This document shows, in pieces, positions 48,467 through 59,490 of a stretch of 64,000 bases of DNA. The notes beneath the pieces were generated by a model. It was not told the origin of the DNA. It searched no databases and saw only the letters and a list, made by a program, of their open reading frames with translations. The position numbers and the translations under genes are program-made. Position 1 is the stretch's first letter. The number at the start of each line of letters is the position of its first letter. This DNA comes from Dickeya lacustris (GTDB lineage Bacteria; Pseudomonadota; Gammaproteobacteria; Enterobacterales; Enterobacteriaceae): positions 3,782,001 to 3,846,000 of the forward strand of contig NZ_CP114280.1 of assembly GCF_029635795.1 (NCBI RefSeq). The letters run 5' to 3'.

Positions 48467-50356
48467 ATGAGCATGAAAGGCCAAGAGACTCGCGGCTTCC
48501 AGTCAGAAGTAAAACAACTGCTGCATCTGATGATCCACTCTTTGTATTCGAACAAGGAAGTGTTCCTAAGAGAGCTTATCTCCAATGCCTCTGACGCGGC
48601 AGATAAACTGCGTTTTCGTGCGCTGTCCGCACCGGATTTGTATGAAGGTGACGGTGAGTTGCGCGTGCGTGTCGCAACCGATAAAGAAAAACGTACCCTG
48701 ACGATTTCCGATAACGGCATCGGTATGAGCCGTGATGAAGTGATTGAGAATCTGGGGACTATTGCCAAATCTGGTACCAAGGCTTTTCTGGAGTCATTAG
48801 GTTCCGATCAGGCCAAAGATAGCCAACTGATTGGTCAGTTTGGGGTCGGTTTCTACTCGGCATTTATCGTGGCCGATAAAGTCACGGTGAAAACCCGTGC
48901 TGCCGGGGCGGATGCCAGCCAGGGCGTATTCTGGGAGTCTGCCGGTGAGGGCGAGTACACGCTGGCGGATATCGAGAAAGCCGGGCGCGGCACCGAAATT
49001 ACCCTGCACCTGCGTGAAGGCGAAGATGAGTTCCTCGATAGCTGGCGCGTGCGCTCGGTTATCAGTAAATATTCTGACCACATTGCCTTGCCCGTTGAAA
49101 TTGAATCCCGCACAGAGAGCGAGGAAGAGGGCGGCGAAGAGACGGTGACGTGGGAGAAAATCAACAAAGCCCAGGCATTGTGGACGCGCAGCAAATCAGA
49201 AATTAGCGATGAGGAATACAACGAATTCTATAAACACATCGCCCATGATTTTACCGACCCGTTAAGCTGGAGCCACAACCGGGTAGAAGGCAAGCAGGAG
49301 TACACCAGCCTGCTGTATATTCCATCGCAGGCTCCGTGGGATATGTGGAACCGCGATCATAAACATGGCCTGAAGCTGTATGTGCAGCGCGTGTTTATCA
49401 TGGATGATGCCGAGCAGTTTATGCCGACGTATCTGCGTTTTGTACGCGGCCTGATTGACTCCAACGACCTACCGCTTAACGTCTCGCGTGAGATTTTGCA
49501 AGATAACCGCGTCACCCAGAGCCTGCGCACCGCGCTGACCAAGCGCGTTCTGCAAATGCTGGAAAAACTGGCGAAAGATGACAGCGAAAAATACCAAACC
49601 TTCTGGCAGCAGTTCGGTCTGGCGCTCAAAGAAGGCCCGGCAGAAGACAGCGCTAATCGCGAAACTATCGCCAAATTGCTGCGTTTTGCCACCACCCAGA
49701 CGGACAGCGACGCGCAGACCGTTTCTCTCGACGAATATATCGGCCGCATGGTGGAAGGTCAGGATAAGATTTATTACATCACCGCAGACAGTTACGCCGC
49801 TGCCAAAAGCAGCCCGCATCTGGAGCTGTTCCGTAAGAAAGGCATCGAAGTGCTGCTGTTGTCCGATCGCATCGACGAATGGATGATGAGCTACCTGACG
49901 GAGTTTGATGGTAAATCGTTCCAGTCCGTCAGTAAGGCGGATGAGTCGCTCGATAAACTGGCCGATGACGTCGATGATGCGCAAAAAGAAGCAGAGAAAG
50001 GGCTGGAGCCGTTTGTTGAGCGAGTGAAAACGCTGCTGGGTGAGCGTGTCAAAGAGGTGCGCCTGACGCATCGTCTGACGGATACGCCAGCCATTGTCAC
50101 GACCGATGCCAGCGACATGAGCACCCAGATGGCTAAACTGTTCGCGGCTGCGGGCCAAAAAGCGCCGGAAGTGAAATACATTTTCGAGCTTAACCCCGAC
50201 CACGCCCTGGTAAAACGCGCAGCCGATACCCAGGATGACGCGCAGTTCGGCGAGTGGGTCGAGCTGTTGCTTGAGCAGGCGCTGTTCGCCGAGCGCGGCA
50301 CGCTGGAAGACCCTAACCAGTTTATTCGCCGCATGAATCAACTGTTGATAGCTTGA
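48467..50356 (+). CDS. htpG: Chaperone protein HtpG (bacterial Hsp90)
   Basis: 629 residues (E. coli 624). HtpG is the cytoplasmic ATP-dependent Hsp90 dimer. The GHKL ATPase motifs [27 protein letters not shown] and [13 protein letters not shown] are intact; the middle domain catalytic Arg region ([12 protein letters not shown]) and the C-terminal dimer domain follow. The ATG at 48467 sits 6 nt after GAGG; the ATG at 48473 corresponds to the E. coli start. A heat-shock promoter precedes it and a terminator follows. Confidence 0.98.
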   Translation: MSMKGQETRGFQSEVKQLLHLMIHSLYSNKEVFLRELISNASDAADKLRFRALSAPDLYEGDGELRVRVATDKEKRTLTISDNGIGMSRDEVIENLGTIAKSGTKAFLESLGSDQAKDSQLIGQFGVGFYSAFIVADKVTVKTRAAGADASQGVFWESAGEGEYTLADIEKAGRGTEITLHLREGEDEFLDSWRVRSVISKYSDHIALPVEIESRTESEEEGGEETVTWEKINKAQALWTRSKSEISDEEYNEFYKHIAHDFTDPLSWSHNRVEGKQEYTSLLYIPSQAPWDMWNRDHKHGLKLYVQRVFIMDDAEQFMPTYLRFVRGLIDSNDLPLNVSREILQDNRVTQSLRTALTKRVLQMLEKLAKDDSEKYQTFWQQFGLALKEGPAEDSANRETIAKLLRFATTQTDSDAQTVSLDEYIGRMVEGQDKIYYITADSYAAAKSSPHLELFRKKGIEVLLLSDRIDEWMMSYLTEFDGKSFQSVSKADESLDKLADDVDDAQKEAEKGLEPFVERVKTLLGERVKEVRLTHRLTDTPAIVTTDASDMSTQMAKLFAAAGQKAPEVKYIFELNPDHALVKRAADTQDDAQFGEWVELLLEQALFAERGTLEDPNQFIRRMNQLLIA

Positions 50357-51313
<957 letters not shown>

Positions 51314-51674
51314 TTTTGCCTTCTGATGCGCCATCGCTTGCGGTGGCGCGCTCACGGCGTTTTCCTTCCTCTCTTCATTCTCATCCAGTCTCATCACGTT
51401 TTTTCCCGTGATAATGGCCCCGGTCATGACGATAGCAGATATCGGTTTTAACCGTTGTCGCTGCGTTTTTCCGCCCGTGGTTTTCGCTACAATAGCGTCG
51501 AAAACATAGCGTTGAAAACATAGCTATGAAAACATAGCGTCGAAAATATCGTGTCGATAAACATCGCGGCGACCAGCTGATTTTCGAATGAATGGGTATG
51601 GCAGGCACCCGCTTGCTACGTGGTTTATACGTGGTTTACCCCTGATGCCGAGCGGCAGAGTAAAGGACTCGTGG
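51314..51674 (+). other. adk-hemH intergenic region
   Basis: 361 bp. A stem GCGCCA/TGGCGC (51328-51349) follows adk without a clear T-run. The tandem repeat at 51492-51562 is the main feature. An in-frame upstream extension of hemH to 51588 is not supported by homology. The hemH ribosome binding site is AAAGGA, 8 bp before 51675. Confidence 0.45.
51492..51562. repeat. Five-copy 14-bp tandem repeat before hemH
   Basis: Units ATAGCGTCGAAAAC (51492-51505), ATAGCGTTGAAAAC (51506-51519), ATAGCTATGAAAAC (51520-51533), ATAGCGTCGAAAAT (51534-51547), and a diverged 15-bp ATCGTGTCGATAAAC (51548-51562). It lies about 110-180 bp before the hemH start. Confidence 0.85.
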
Positions 51675-52637
51675 ATGAAAAAAGAAAAACGTGGCGTGTT
51701 GATGGTCAATCTGGGGACGCCTGATGCACCGACCCCAGCGGCGGTCAAACGTTATCTGGCGCAGTTCCTGCATGACAGGCGGGTGGTGGATGTCAGCCGT
51801 CTGCTCTGGTGCCCGTTGTTGCACGGCATTATTTTGCCGACGCGGTCGCCTCGCGTGGCGAAATTGTATCAGTCCGTCTGGATGAGTGAAGGCTCGCCAT
51901 TGCTGGTCTATAGCCGCAGGCAGCAGCATGCGTTAGCGGCTGCATTGCCGGATATGCCGGTGGCTCTTGGCATGAGCTATGGCTCACCCAGCCTTGACAG
52001 CGCGCTTGACAGCCTGCTTGCACAGGGGGTGACAGCGCTCACTGTATTACCGATGTACCCACAGTATTCCAGCTCGACCACCGCTGCCGTGTGGGATGGC
52101 CTGGCGAAAGCGCTGCGTCAGCGGCGTCAACTGCCCGGCGTGAGTTTTATTCGTGATTATGCCGAGCATCCTGCCTATATCACCGCGTTAAAACACAGCG
52201 TTGAACATGCCTTTGCGCAGCACGGCGTGCCCGATAAGCTGGTGATTTCATTTCACGGTATACCAAAGCGCTACGCAGATGAAGGCGATGATTACCCTGA
52301 GCGTTGCGCGGCGACGGCCAAAGCGCTCACGGCCGCATTGGGGCTGACGCCGGAACAGGTCATGATGACTTTCCAGTCTCGTTTTGGCCGGGAACCCTGG
52401 CTGACGCCTTATACCGATGAGACTATGCAGGCGTTGCCGGGGCAAGGTGTGAAGCGTATTCAGATTATTTGTCCGGGCTTTGCGGCAGATTGTCTGGAAA
52501 CGCTAGAAGAGATTAAAGAGCAAAACAGGGAGATTTTTCTGCATGCCGGTGGCGAGGCATTTCACTATATTCCGGCACTGAATGATGACCCATTGCATAT
52601 TGATCTACTGGCGCAACTGGTCTGCGAATCGGCGTAA
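51675..52637 (+). CDS. hemH: Ferrochelatase
   Basis: 320 residues, as in E. coli. HemH inserts ferrous iron into protoporphyrin IX, the last step of protoheme synthesis. The catalytic His is in [21 protein letters not shown], and the C-terminal Glu region in [15 protein letters not shown] is conserved. The N-terminal [21 protein letters not shown] is typical. The start at 51675 has an AAAGGA site. In E. coli aes and gsk follow; both are absent here. Confidence 0.98.
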   Translation: MKKEKRGVLMVNLGTPDAPTPAAVKRYLAQFLHDRRVVDVSRLLWCPLLHGIILPTRSPRVAKLYQSVWMSEGSPLLVYSRRQQHALAAALPDMPVALGMSYGSPSLDSALDSLLAQGVTALTVLPMYPQYSSSTTAAVWDGLAKALRQRRQLPGVSFIRDYAEHPAYITALKHSVEHAFAQHGVPDKLVISFHGIPKRYADEGDDYPERCAATAKALTAALGLTPEQVMMTFQSRFGREPWLTPYTDETMQALPGQGVKRIQIICPGFAADCLETLEEIKEQNREIFLHAGGEAFHYIPALNDDPLHIDLLAQLVCESA

Positions 52638-52689
52638 TTAGCGCGCCCGGAGCAGGCCTGTCTGTGTGCGCCTGCTCCGGGCGACAAGC

Positions 52690-54372
52690 CTAGCCAGCCG
52701 TGTGGGTGGGTGGGGGAGCCGTTACGTCTAGTTGTTGAATCATGGCTTCGGCAATCTCCCTTTCACCCATAATGACGTGGTCAGCGCCGTGCGCGGTCAT
52801 GTAGGCCACTTCGTCATCGTAGTGGGCTCGGGCAATAATCTGTAGATCCGCGCGTTTTGCGCGCGCCGCCGCAACGACTTCACCGGCTTCATAGCCATTT
52901 GGAATGGTGATGATTAACCGGCTGGCGCAGTCAAGGCGGGCGATGTCCATAATATCGGCGCGAGTGGCATTCCCAAGAACCGTTTTAATTCCCTGTTCGC
53001 GCAGGCTATCGACGCGGGCACGAGAGGTTTCAATCACTACCATCGGGATACCGGCCTGGTGCAGCTGTGCGCCAATCAGGCTGCCAACCCGGCCATAACC
53101 AACCAATAATATGTGGTCGCATAAATCTACCGGGATCTGCTTTTCTTCTTCAATCGCCTCTTCAACTATCTGCTCTTCTATGGTCTCGTGACGCGCCAGA
53201 TAGCGCTCCAGTAGGGCGAACAGCAGCGGATTGAGCATGATGGACAAAATCGCCCCGGCCAGCACCAGATGGCGCGCATTGTCTGACAGCAGACCGAGCG
53301 TAATCCCAAGCCCCGCCAGGATAAATGCAAACTCACCAATTTGCGCCAGACTGACGGAAATGGTCAGTGCGGTGCGTCGCGAGTGACCAAACAGATGTAC
53401 CAGAAAAAATGCCGCCACGGATTTGCCAATCACGATGATAAGCAACGTGCCCAGCACGGCCAACGGTTCGCTGAGTAAAATTTTCGGATCGAACAGCATG
53501 CCGACGGAAACAAAAAATAACACGGCGAACGCATCACGTAGCGGCAGAGTATCGTGAGCTGCACGCTGGCTCAGTTCCGATTCATTGAGCACCATGCCAG
53601 CAAAAAATGCGCCTAGCGCAAAAGAAACATCAAACAGCTTTACCGCGCCAAATGCGATGCCCAGCGCCATTGCCAGCACCGCCAGTGTGAACAGCTCGCG
53701 TGAACCGGTACTGGCGCTTTTGGCTAAAACCCACGGCACCACACGGCGACCGACAACGATCATCAGGGTGATGAACGCCACGACCTTACCCAATGTCATC
53801 GCTAAATCGCGCGCGAGTGTCGTGGTATTGGCGCTGTCGTTTTTCAGCATATCGGCAAAGGCGGGCAGTAACACCAGCGTCAGAACCATAGCCAGATCTT
53901 CGACAATCAGCCAGCCAATAGCGATTTGCCCGCGCTGGCTATCAATTAACTGGCGCTCTTCAAGCGATCGCAAAAGTACCACGGTACTGGCGGTAGAGAG
54001 GCACAAGCCAAATACCATCCCCTCCGGTATGCTCCAGCCAAGCAAAGCGGCTAAACCGGTACCTAATAGCGTAGCCATCACGATTTGTGCGATAGCGCCG
54101 GGGATAGCAATTGACTTGACCGCCATCAGGTCGCGCAAGGAGAAATGCAAACCCACGCCAAACATCAGCAAGATAACGCCCAGCTCGGCAATTTCTGGTG
54201 CCAGCCGCGTATCGGCAACAAAACCGGGCGTAAAAGGGCCAACCAGCACACCGGCCAGCAGATAGCCGACCAAGGGAGAAATTCGCAGGCGATTTGCGAT
54301 AATGCCGAGAACAAAGGCCATGACCAGTCCTACGGCCATCGTGGAGATTAACGGGGTGGTATTATCATGCAT
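52690..54372 (-). CDS. ybaL: CPA2-family cation:proton antiporter YbaL
   Basis: 560 residues (E. coli YbaL 558). It has a KefB/KefC-type membrane domain with about twelve helices (GLHFSLRDLMAVKSIAIPG, FDVSFALGAFFAGMVLNESE) and a C-terminal TrkA-N/RCK nucleotide-binding domain (LLVGYGRVGSLIGAQL, about residues 417-432, then AHYDDEVAYM). It probably exchanges potassium or sodium for protons, regulated by nucleotide binding; the substrate is not known. The start at 54372 follows AAAGGAG and was chosen over 54423. Confidence 0.94.
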   Translation of the reverse strand: MHDNTTPLISTMAVGLVMAFVLGIIANRLRISPLVGYLLAGVLVGPFTPGFVADTRLAPEIAELGVILLMFGVGLHFSLRDLMAVKSIAIPGAIAQIVMATLLGTGLAALLGWSIPEGMVFGLCLSTASTVVLLRSLEERQLIDSQRGQIAIGWLIVEDLAMVLTLVLLPAFADMLKNDSANTTTLARDLAMTLGKVVAFITLMIVVGRRVVPWVLAKSASTGSRELFTLAVLAMALGIAFGAVKLFDVSFALGAFFAGMVLNESELSQRAAHDTLPLRDAFAVLFFVSVGMLFDPKILLSEPLAVLGTLLIIVIGKSVAAFFLVHLFGHSRRTALTISVSLAQIGEFAFILAGLGITLGLLSDNARHLVLAGAILSIMLNPLLFALLERYLARHETIEEQIVEEAIEEEKQIPVDLCDHILLVGYGRVGSLIGAQLHQAGIPMVVIETSRARVDSLREQGIKTVLGNATRADIMDIARLDCASRLIITIPNGYEAGEVVAAARAKRADLQIIARAHYDDEVAYMTAHGADHVIMGEREIAEAMIQQLDVTAPPPTHTAG

Positions 54373-54560
54373 TCCGACTCCTTTACCCGGTGTTATGTCA
54401 ATGAGCGGCGCTTCCCGAGCCATCCGTATGGCCCTGAAACAGGTTTTTCCTCTGGCGTTAAGCGGACTGTCGGACGCGCGTTATCCCTACAACATGATGG
54501 AATATGGCCACCAGAGTGTGTGTGATTCCTTTATATCGGCAAATCAGGTATTTCTAACCA

Positions 54561-54597
54561 CGGATACCGCACGCTGATGGGAAGCGTGCGGTATCCG
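54561..54597. repeat. 15-bp perfect hairpin downstream of the ybaL 5' end
   Basis: CGGATACCGCACGCT pairs perfectly with AGCGTGCGGTATCCG around a 7-nt loop. It has no T-run on either side, so it is more like a REP-type palindrome or a processed stem than a terminator. No gene ends here in this window. Confidence 0.55.
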
Positions 54598-54958
54598 TCG
54601 GCGTGTGGAAATGGAGCCATTCAGCGATATAACCGGGATAAATAGCGTCTTTCATCACCGCTAAAAGAGTAACATATATTTTCATATAAAATGTTGCTTT
54701 TATAGTTGATATATAGGGCTAATTTTATTTCTTGTCGATTGGTCTTTAGCAAGGCCGTTATTATTAAGACAGCCCTGGGGTTAGGCATGCGATTATGTGC
54801 CTGATTCCGGCGGCTATCTGGCGTGTGCAACGGATGATGGCTTCATCATAACGTCAACTATGCCGGTGTGATTTGTGTTAAGTTGTGCGCGTCACAACAG
54901 TCTTAATGTAACAATTCTATACCCTAATTTGTGTCAGGCGCGCCATGTGACGCGTGTT

Positions 54959-54982
54959 AAACGGCTCGAGGGGCCGTTTTTG
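54959..54982 (+). terminator. Terminator-like hairpin in the ushA leader
   Basis: AAACGGC pairs with GCCGTTT, followed by TTT, 65 bp before the ushA ATG. Either an attenuator of ushA or the 3' end of a small RNA encoded at about 54860-54983. Confidence 0.55.
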
Positions 54983-55046
54983 AGCTAAGGTGAACCTTTG
55001 CCCCTGACGTTTTACGAAAACAGAGGGATTTTTACGGGGAGCGGTT

Positions 55047-56699
55047 ATGCGTTTTGCGATGAAAAAACTGGGTTGTCTGATGGCGGTGACAGTAGCGCTG
55101 TCTTCGCCTTATGCCATGGCATGGGAAAAAAATAAAACGTACTCCATCACGATTTTGCATACCAATGATCATCATGGTCATTTTTGGCAAAACGAATACG
55201 GTGAATATGGCTTGTCGGCACAAAAAACGCTGGTAGACCAGATTCGTCAGGAAGTGGCATCAAAGGGCGGCAGTGTATTGCTGCTCTCCGGCGGTGATAT
55301 TAACACCGGGGTGCCGGAGTCAGACCTGCAAGATGCCGAGCCGGATTTCCGTGGCATGAATCTGGTTGGTTACGATGCGATGGCGATAGGCAACCATGAG
55401 TTTGATAACCCGCTCTCCGTGCTGCGTCAGCAGGAGAAATGGGCTCATTTCCCGCTGTTGTCGGCCAATATTTATCAAAAAAGCACGAAAAAACGGCTGT
55501 TTAAGCCTTATACCTTGTTCAACAAGCAGGGGATTAAAATTGCGGTCATTGGCCTGACGACCGATGACACCGCCAAAATCGGCAACCCGGAATATTTTAC
55601 CGATATCGAGTTTCATAAACCGGCCGATGAAGCCAAAAAGGTTGTTGAACAGCTGCGTAAAAAAGAGAAGCCTGATGTGATTATTGCCGCGACGCACATG
55701 GGGCATTACGACAATGGCGAGCATGGCTCGAACGCGCCAGGCGATGTGGAAATGGCGCGGGCGTTACCCGCCGGGTATCTCGACATGATAGTGGGTGGCC
55801 ACTCACAAGACCCGGTATGTATGGCGAGTGAAAATAAAAAGCAGGTGGACTATGTGCCGGGCTCTCCTTGTGCGCCAGACCGCCAGAATGGAACCTGGAT
55901 TGTTCAGGCCCACGAGTGGGGCAAATATGTCGGGCGCGCTGATTTCTCGTTTCGTAATGGTGAGCTGAAACTCGAACATTATCAGTTGATTCCCGTCAAT
56001 CTGAAGAAAAAAGTACAGAAAGCCGATGGCAGCAGCGAGCGGGTTTATTACACCCAGGAAATTACCCAGAGCCCGGACATGCTGAAAATGCTGACGCCGT
56101 TCCAGGAAAAAGGCAAGGCGCAGCTTGAGGTAAAAGTCGGCAGTGTGAATGGCCGTCTTGAAGGCGATCGCAATAAAGTGCGTTTTGTGCAAACCAATCT
56201 GGCTCGCGTATTGTTATCAGCCCAGCTTGAGCGCGCTAAAGCGGATTTTGCGGTGATGAGCGGCGGCGGTGTGCGTGACTCCATTGAGTCGGGCGATATC
56301 ACCTATAAAACTATCCTCAAGGTACAACCGTTTGGTAATACGCTGGTGTATGCCGACCTCAAAGGCAGCGAGATCGAAAAATATCTCGCTGTGGTGGCAA
56401 ACAAAAAGGTGGATTCCGGCGGTTATGCTCAGTTCCTGAACGTCAGCCTGGAAGCGGATGGCAACGGTGTGAAAAATGTGAAAATCAAGGGTGAACCGTT
56501 GCAGGCTGAGAAAACCTATCGTATGGCGACATTGAGCTTCAATGCGACCGGGGGCGATGGCTATCCGAAAATCAGCGAATTACCCGGTTATGTCAATACC
56601 GGTTTTGTGGATGCAGAAGTCTTGCGCCAGTATGTTGAGACTCACTCACCGCTACAGGCGGCAGATTATGAGCCTAAAGGCGAGATTGTTTATAAATAA
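55047..56699 (+). CDS. ushA: Bifunctional UDP-sugar hydrolase / 5'-nucleotidase UshA
   Basis: 550 residues, as in E. coli. UshA is a periplasmic metallophosphoesterase that degrades nucleotides and UDP-sugars for scavenging. The signal peptide (MRFAMKKLGCLMAVTVALSSPYAMA) is followed by the metal motifs ILHTNDHHGHFW, GGDINTG, GNHEFDNPL, THMGHYD and GGHSQDPVC, and by the C-terminal substrate domain (SGGGVRDSIESG, FNATGGDGYP). A GGGGAG site precedes the ATG. Confidence 0.98.
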   Translation: MRFAMKKLGCLMAVTVALSSPYAMAWEKNKTYSITILHTNDHHGHFWQNEYGEYGLSAQKTLVDQIRQEVASKGGSVLLLSGGDINTGVPESDLQDAEPDFRGMNLVGYDAMAIGNHEFDNPLSVLRQQEKWAHFPLLSANIYQKSTKKRLFKPYTLFNKQGIKIAVIGLTTDDTAKIGNPEYFTDIEFHKPADEAKKVVEQLRKKEKPDVIIAATHMGHYDNGEHGSNAPGDVEMARALPAGYLDMIVGGHSQDPVCMASENKKQVDYVPGSPCAPDRQNGTWIVQAHEWGKYVGRADFSFRNGELKLEHYQLIPVNLKKKVQKADGSSERVYYTQEITQSPDMLKMLTPFQEKGKAQLEVKVGSVNGRLEGDRNKVRFVQTNLARVLLSAQLERAKADFAVMSGGGVRDSIESGDITYKTILKVQPFGNTLVYADLKGSEIEKYLAVVANKKVDSGGYAQFLNVSLEADGNGVKNVKIKGEPLQAEKTYRMATLSFNATGGDGYPKISELPGYVNTGFVDAEVLRQYVETHSPLQAADYEPKGEIVYK

Positions 56700-57146
56700 A
56701 CGCGATAAATACTGATGGTGTCGCATCCGTCAACCGCGTGGCCTCTTATCGGGGCCACGTGGCTTTTCAGCACTGGCGCCTAGGCCGGGCCGTCAAACAT
56801 CACGCGTTGCTTTTACCCTTCGGTGTTCTGTTTTTACATCAACGGATGTGCTCTTATTTTTTCATGCGCTACGCTGGTGGAGCGATATTCCCGATCTCTT
56901 TTATGTGATCTCGGTTGGGTTTTGTTAATTATCATGCCTCTATAAACTTATTTAATGAAAGGGTATGCCATTTTTTTATTGAAGAGATTCACCTTTATTA
57001 AAAGATTTTATTTTTTATAAAAAAGAATCTTTTAATGTTAAATGGCATCGGGCGGGATACCCGATTATCGATTAACAAAACACTGTCATGAGTCGTCAGG
57101 ATATAAATAATTTTTAATAACATAAACTCATATAACAGGTGCCAAA
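56700..57146. other. ushA-chemoreceptor intergenic region
   Basis: 447 bp. It holds the ushA terminator, and from about 56930 the DNA becomes strongly AT-rich up to the chemoreceptor gene, unlike the surrounding core. A stem AAAGATT/AATCTTT-type structure lies near 57000-57034. No gene or clear promoter was found, but the receptor's promoter must be here. Confidence 0.4.
56735..56766 (+). terminator. Intrinsic terminator of ushA
   Basis: CGTGGCC and GGCCACG form a stem around a 9-nt loop with TTTT shortly after. Confidence 0.7.
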
Positions 57147-58724
57147 ATGAGAGTATCACTTGCAAGGAAAATGTGGTTTCCACTTGTCATCAGTTTATTT
57201 TTTCTGGCCGGTGCGTTGCTTTACGGTTCGGTAAAAATTAAACAGGATCAGGTGTCATTAAGAGAAAGTGAGTTGATGCATGTCACTCAGCTCGCGTTAA
57301 GTATCGTTAAAACACAGGCAGACCAAGCCACGGCCGGAGTCATTTCACCGCAGGAGGCCCAACAGCGGGCGATGGAAACCATTAAAGGTTTGCGTTATGG
57401 CGATGCCGGATATTTCACCATATTGAATTCTCAGGCTAAAGTTTTAATGCATCCAATTAATTCATCGCTAATTGGTCAGGGAGAGAATTACAAGGATTCT
57501 AATGGCGTCTATCTGTTTCGCGAGATGGTGACGGTCACTAAGGATAATCAATCCGGTTATACCACTTATGCTTTTCCAAGACCCGGCGCGACAACTGCAC
57601 AGCCCAAAATTGCATACAATGCACGTTATGCACCCTGGGACTGGATAATTACCACCGGTTTGTATGTCGATGATATTGATGCAGCCTTTTATCATTCCCT
57701 GTATCAGAACGGTGTCGTCTTTATACTGGTAAGTATTGCTGTATTGGCCTTTGCATATTATATCAATCGCAGTATTTGCCGGACGTTAGGAGGGGAGCCC
57801 ACTTATGCTGCGCAGGTGGCTGCCCGAATTGCCAGTGGTCATTTGTCCTCCCCGATAAATACGTTACCGGGCGATTCAACGAGCCTGCTGCACGAAATGG
57901 CGATGATGCGTGAACGGTTAACCAGCGTTATCGCGGATATTCGAGCCGGTGCCCAGGAGATTAATAGCAGCAGCGATGAGATTGTTGCTGGCAATAGCGA
58001 TTTATCATCGCGTATGGATCTGCAGGCGGCCTCGCTTGAGAAAACGTCATCAAGTATGGAGGAGATAACCGCGACGGTGAAACAGACGGCGGATAACGCG
58101 GAGCAGGCGCGCCAGCTGGTTTATTCCGCGCTGGATATTGCCTCCAAAGGCGGCGTTGTCATGCGGGAAGTCAACGACACGATGCGCGGCATTTCAGAGA
58201 GTTCAGGCAAAATCGCCAATATTACCGAGGTCGTGAATAACATCGCATTCCAGACCAATATTTTGGCTCTTAATGCCGCAGTAGAGGCGGCCCGCGCCGG
58301 AGAGCAGGGGCGGGGGTTTGCCGTGGTAGCCGGTGAAGTGCGTAACCTTGCATTGCGCAGTTCACAAGCGGCCAAAGAGATCAAAACGCTGATTGAAGAG
58401 TCCGTATCGCGTGTTGATAGCGGCTCAGTGAAAATGAAGGTAGCAGACAGCAACATCAATGATGTGGTCAGCGCGGTAGAGCGTGTCGCGGCGCTGATGG
58501 CGGAGATTTCTACGGCGACGTCGGAGCAAAGTAAGGGAATCGGCCTTATTAATGAATCGGTTATCCAGATAGATGCCATCACGCAGCAAAATACCGCGCT
58601 GGTTCAGCAAGCCGTTGCGGTGGCACAGGCGCTGGAGATACAGGCGCAGCGTTTAACCGGATCTGTGGCGTATTTTACTACCGATGCACAGAGCCGTAAT
58701 GCGCTGGGCTACGACCCGGTTTAA
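57147..58724 (+). CDS. Methyl-accepting chemotaxis protein with periplasmic Cache domain
   Basis: 525 residues. A first membrane helix (about 10-30) is followed by a periplasmic domain of about 160 residues of the single-Cache type (MHVTQLALSIVKTQADQA, GDAGYFTILNSQAKVLMHP, YNARYAPWDWIITTGLYVDD), a second helix (about 187-208), a HAMP region and the cytoplasmic signalling domain with the conserved hairpin tip EVVNNIAFQTNILALNAAVE and AARAGEQGRGFAVVAGEVRNLA. The CheR-docking NWETF pentapeptide is absent. The ligand is unknown; related sCache receptors sense small organic acids. E. coli has no gene here, so this is an accessory insertion between ushA and ybaK. The upstream AT-rich DNA supports acquisition. 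Confidence 0.93.
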   Translation: MRVSLARKMWFPLVISLFFLAGALLYGSVKIKQDQVSLRESELMHVTQLALSIVKTQADQATAGVISPQEAQQRAMETIKGLRYGDAGYFTILNSQAKVLMHPINSSLIGQGENYKDSNGVYLFREMVTVTKDNQSGYTTYAFPRPGATTAQPKIAYNARYAPWDWIITTGLYVDDIDAAFYHSLYQNGVVFILVSIAVLAFAYYINRSICRTLGGEPTYAAQVAARIASGHLSSPINTLPGDSTSLLHEMAMMRERLTSVIADIRAGAQEINSSSDEIVAGNSDLSSRMDLQAASLEKTSSSMEEITATVKQTADNAEQARQLVYSALDIASKGGVVMREVNDTMRGISESSGKIANITEVVNNIAFQTNILALNAAVEAARAGEQGRGFAVVAGEVRNLALRSSQAAKEIKTLIEESVSRVDSGSVKMKVADSNINDVVSAVERVAALMAEISTATSEQSKGIGLINESVIQIDAITQQNTALVQQAVAVAQALEIQAQRLTGSVAYFTTDAQSRNALGYDPV

Positions 58725-58993
58725 TCATCAGAAAAGCGTATAAGCGAACGCAAGCAGTGGAAGCAGTGGCCGACTGGGGGAGCGTAAGTGATGTGCCGGT
58801 AGATGCGCTGGTGGCCACGCATCAGTAACGCATGGGGGGGTTTTTACCGGAGTGTGATCAGCATAAGCGTTTCAGCCGCCACCCAATGCTAGACTGCATT
58901 TAATTAAAACGGTGTTTTATTTTTTATGAATGTTGAAGCAGCGGCAGAGGGCAACACTGGCCGTGGAGTCCTCTGCCGTTGTCTTCATTTACC
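58725..58993. other. Intergenic region after the chemoreceptor, possible gene remnant
   Basis: 269 bp. An open stretch of about 27 codons ends VADWGSVSDVPVDALVATHQ and a stop near 58826; it has codon-like composition, but no start with a ribosome binding site, and I could not name a family. It may be the 3' end of a deleted gene. Confidence 0.25.
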
Positions 58994-59473
58994 TCAGTCC
59001 TGTTTCGCGATGTCAGCAAATGTGGCATCCAGCAATCGCGCCAGGTCTGCCGCCGCCAATTCAATATCCAGCCCGCGCTTCCCGCCAGAAATAAAAATGG
59101 TCGTAAACAGTGAAGCTTGTTCATCAATGACCGTCGGCAGGCGTTTTTTTTGCCCAAGCGGGCTGATTCCGCCAACCAGATAACCCGTTGTACGCTGGGC
59201 AATGACCGGATCGGCCATATCGACTTTTTTAACCCCCAGCGCCCTGGCGACTTTTTTCAGATCTAACTGACCGGCAACGGGAGTGACCGCAACAGCCAGT
59301 TGTTTCGCTTCGCCATTGAGACAGACCAACAGGGTTTTATACACCTGCTGCTTATCCAGTCCCAGTTTACGCGCCGCCTCTTCGCCAAAGTGGGTTTCCT
59401 CGGCGTCATGATGGTAGTGGTGAAGAGTGAACCTGACTTTCTGTTTTTCAAGCAGTGTGACTGCGGGTGTCAT
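58994..59473 (-). CDS. ybaK: Cys-tRNA(Pro)/Cys-tRNA(Cys) deacylase YbaK
   Basis: 159 residues, as in E. coli. YbaK hydrolyses mischarged Cys-tRNA(Pro), working in trans with prolyl-tRNA synthetase. The catalytic Lys is in [14 protein letters not shown] (about 46), and [35 protein letters not shown] and [14 protein letters not shown] are conserved. The start at 59473 ([10 protein letters not shown]) follows AAGGA and was chosen over 59494. It lies 17 bp after ybaP. Confidence 0.96.
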   Translation of the reverse strand: MTPAVTLLEKQKVRFTLHHYHHDAEETHFGEEAARKLGLDKQQVYKTLLVCLNGEAKQLAVAVTPVAGQLDLKKVARALGVKKVDMADPVIAQRTTGYLVGGISPLGQKKRLPTVIDEQASLFTTIFISGGKRGLDIELAAADLARLLDATFADIAKQD

Positions 59474-59490
59474 GATAAACGTCCTTAACT

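Larger units (their letters stand above)
54373..55046. other. ybaL-ushA intergenic region
   Basis: 674 bp with no convincing gene; E. coli has fsr here. Contents: a 15-bp perfect hairpin at 54561-54597, AT-rich DNA at 54640-54760, a stem TTAAGTTGTG/CACAA-CTTAA at 54878-54906 and a terminator-like hairpin at 54959-54982 inside the presumed ushA leader. Confidence 0.5.

Noticed and set aside
54621..54830. Reverse-strand open frame of 69 codons upstream of ushA
   Set aside because: No family resemblance, AT-rich, no supporting signals.
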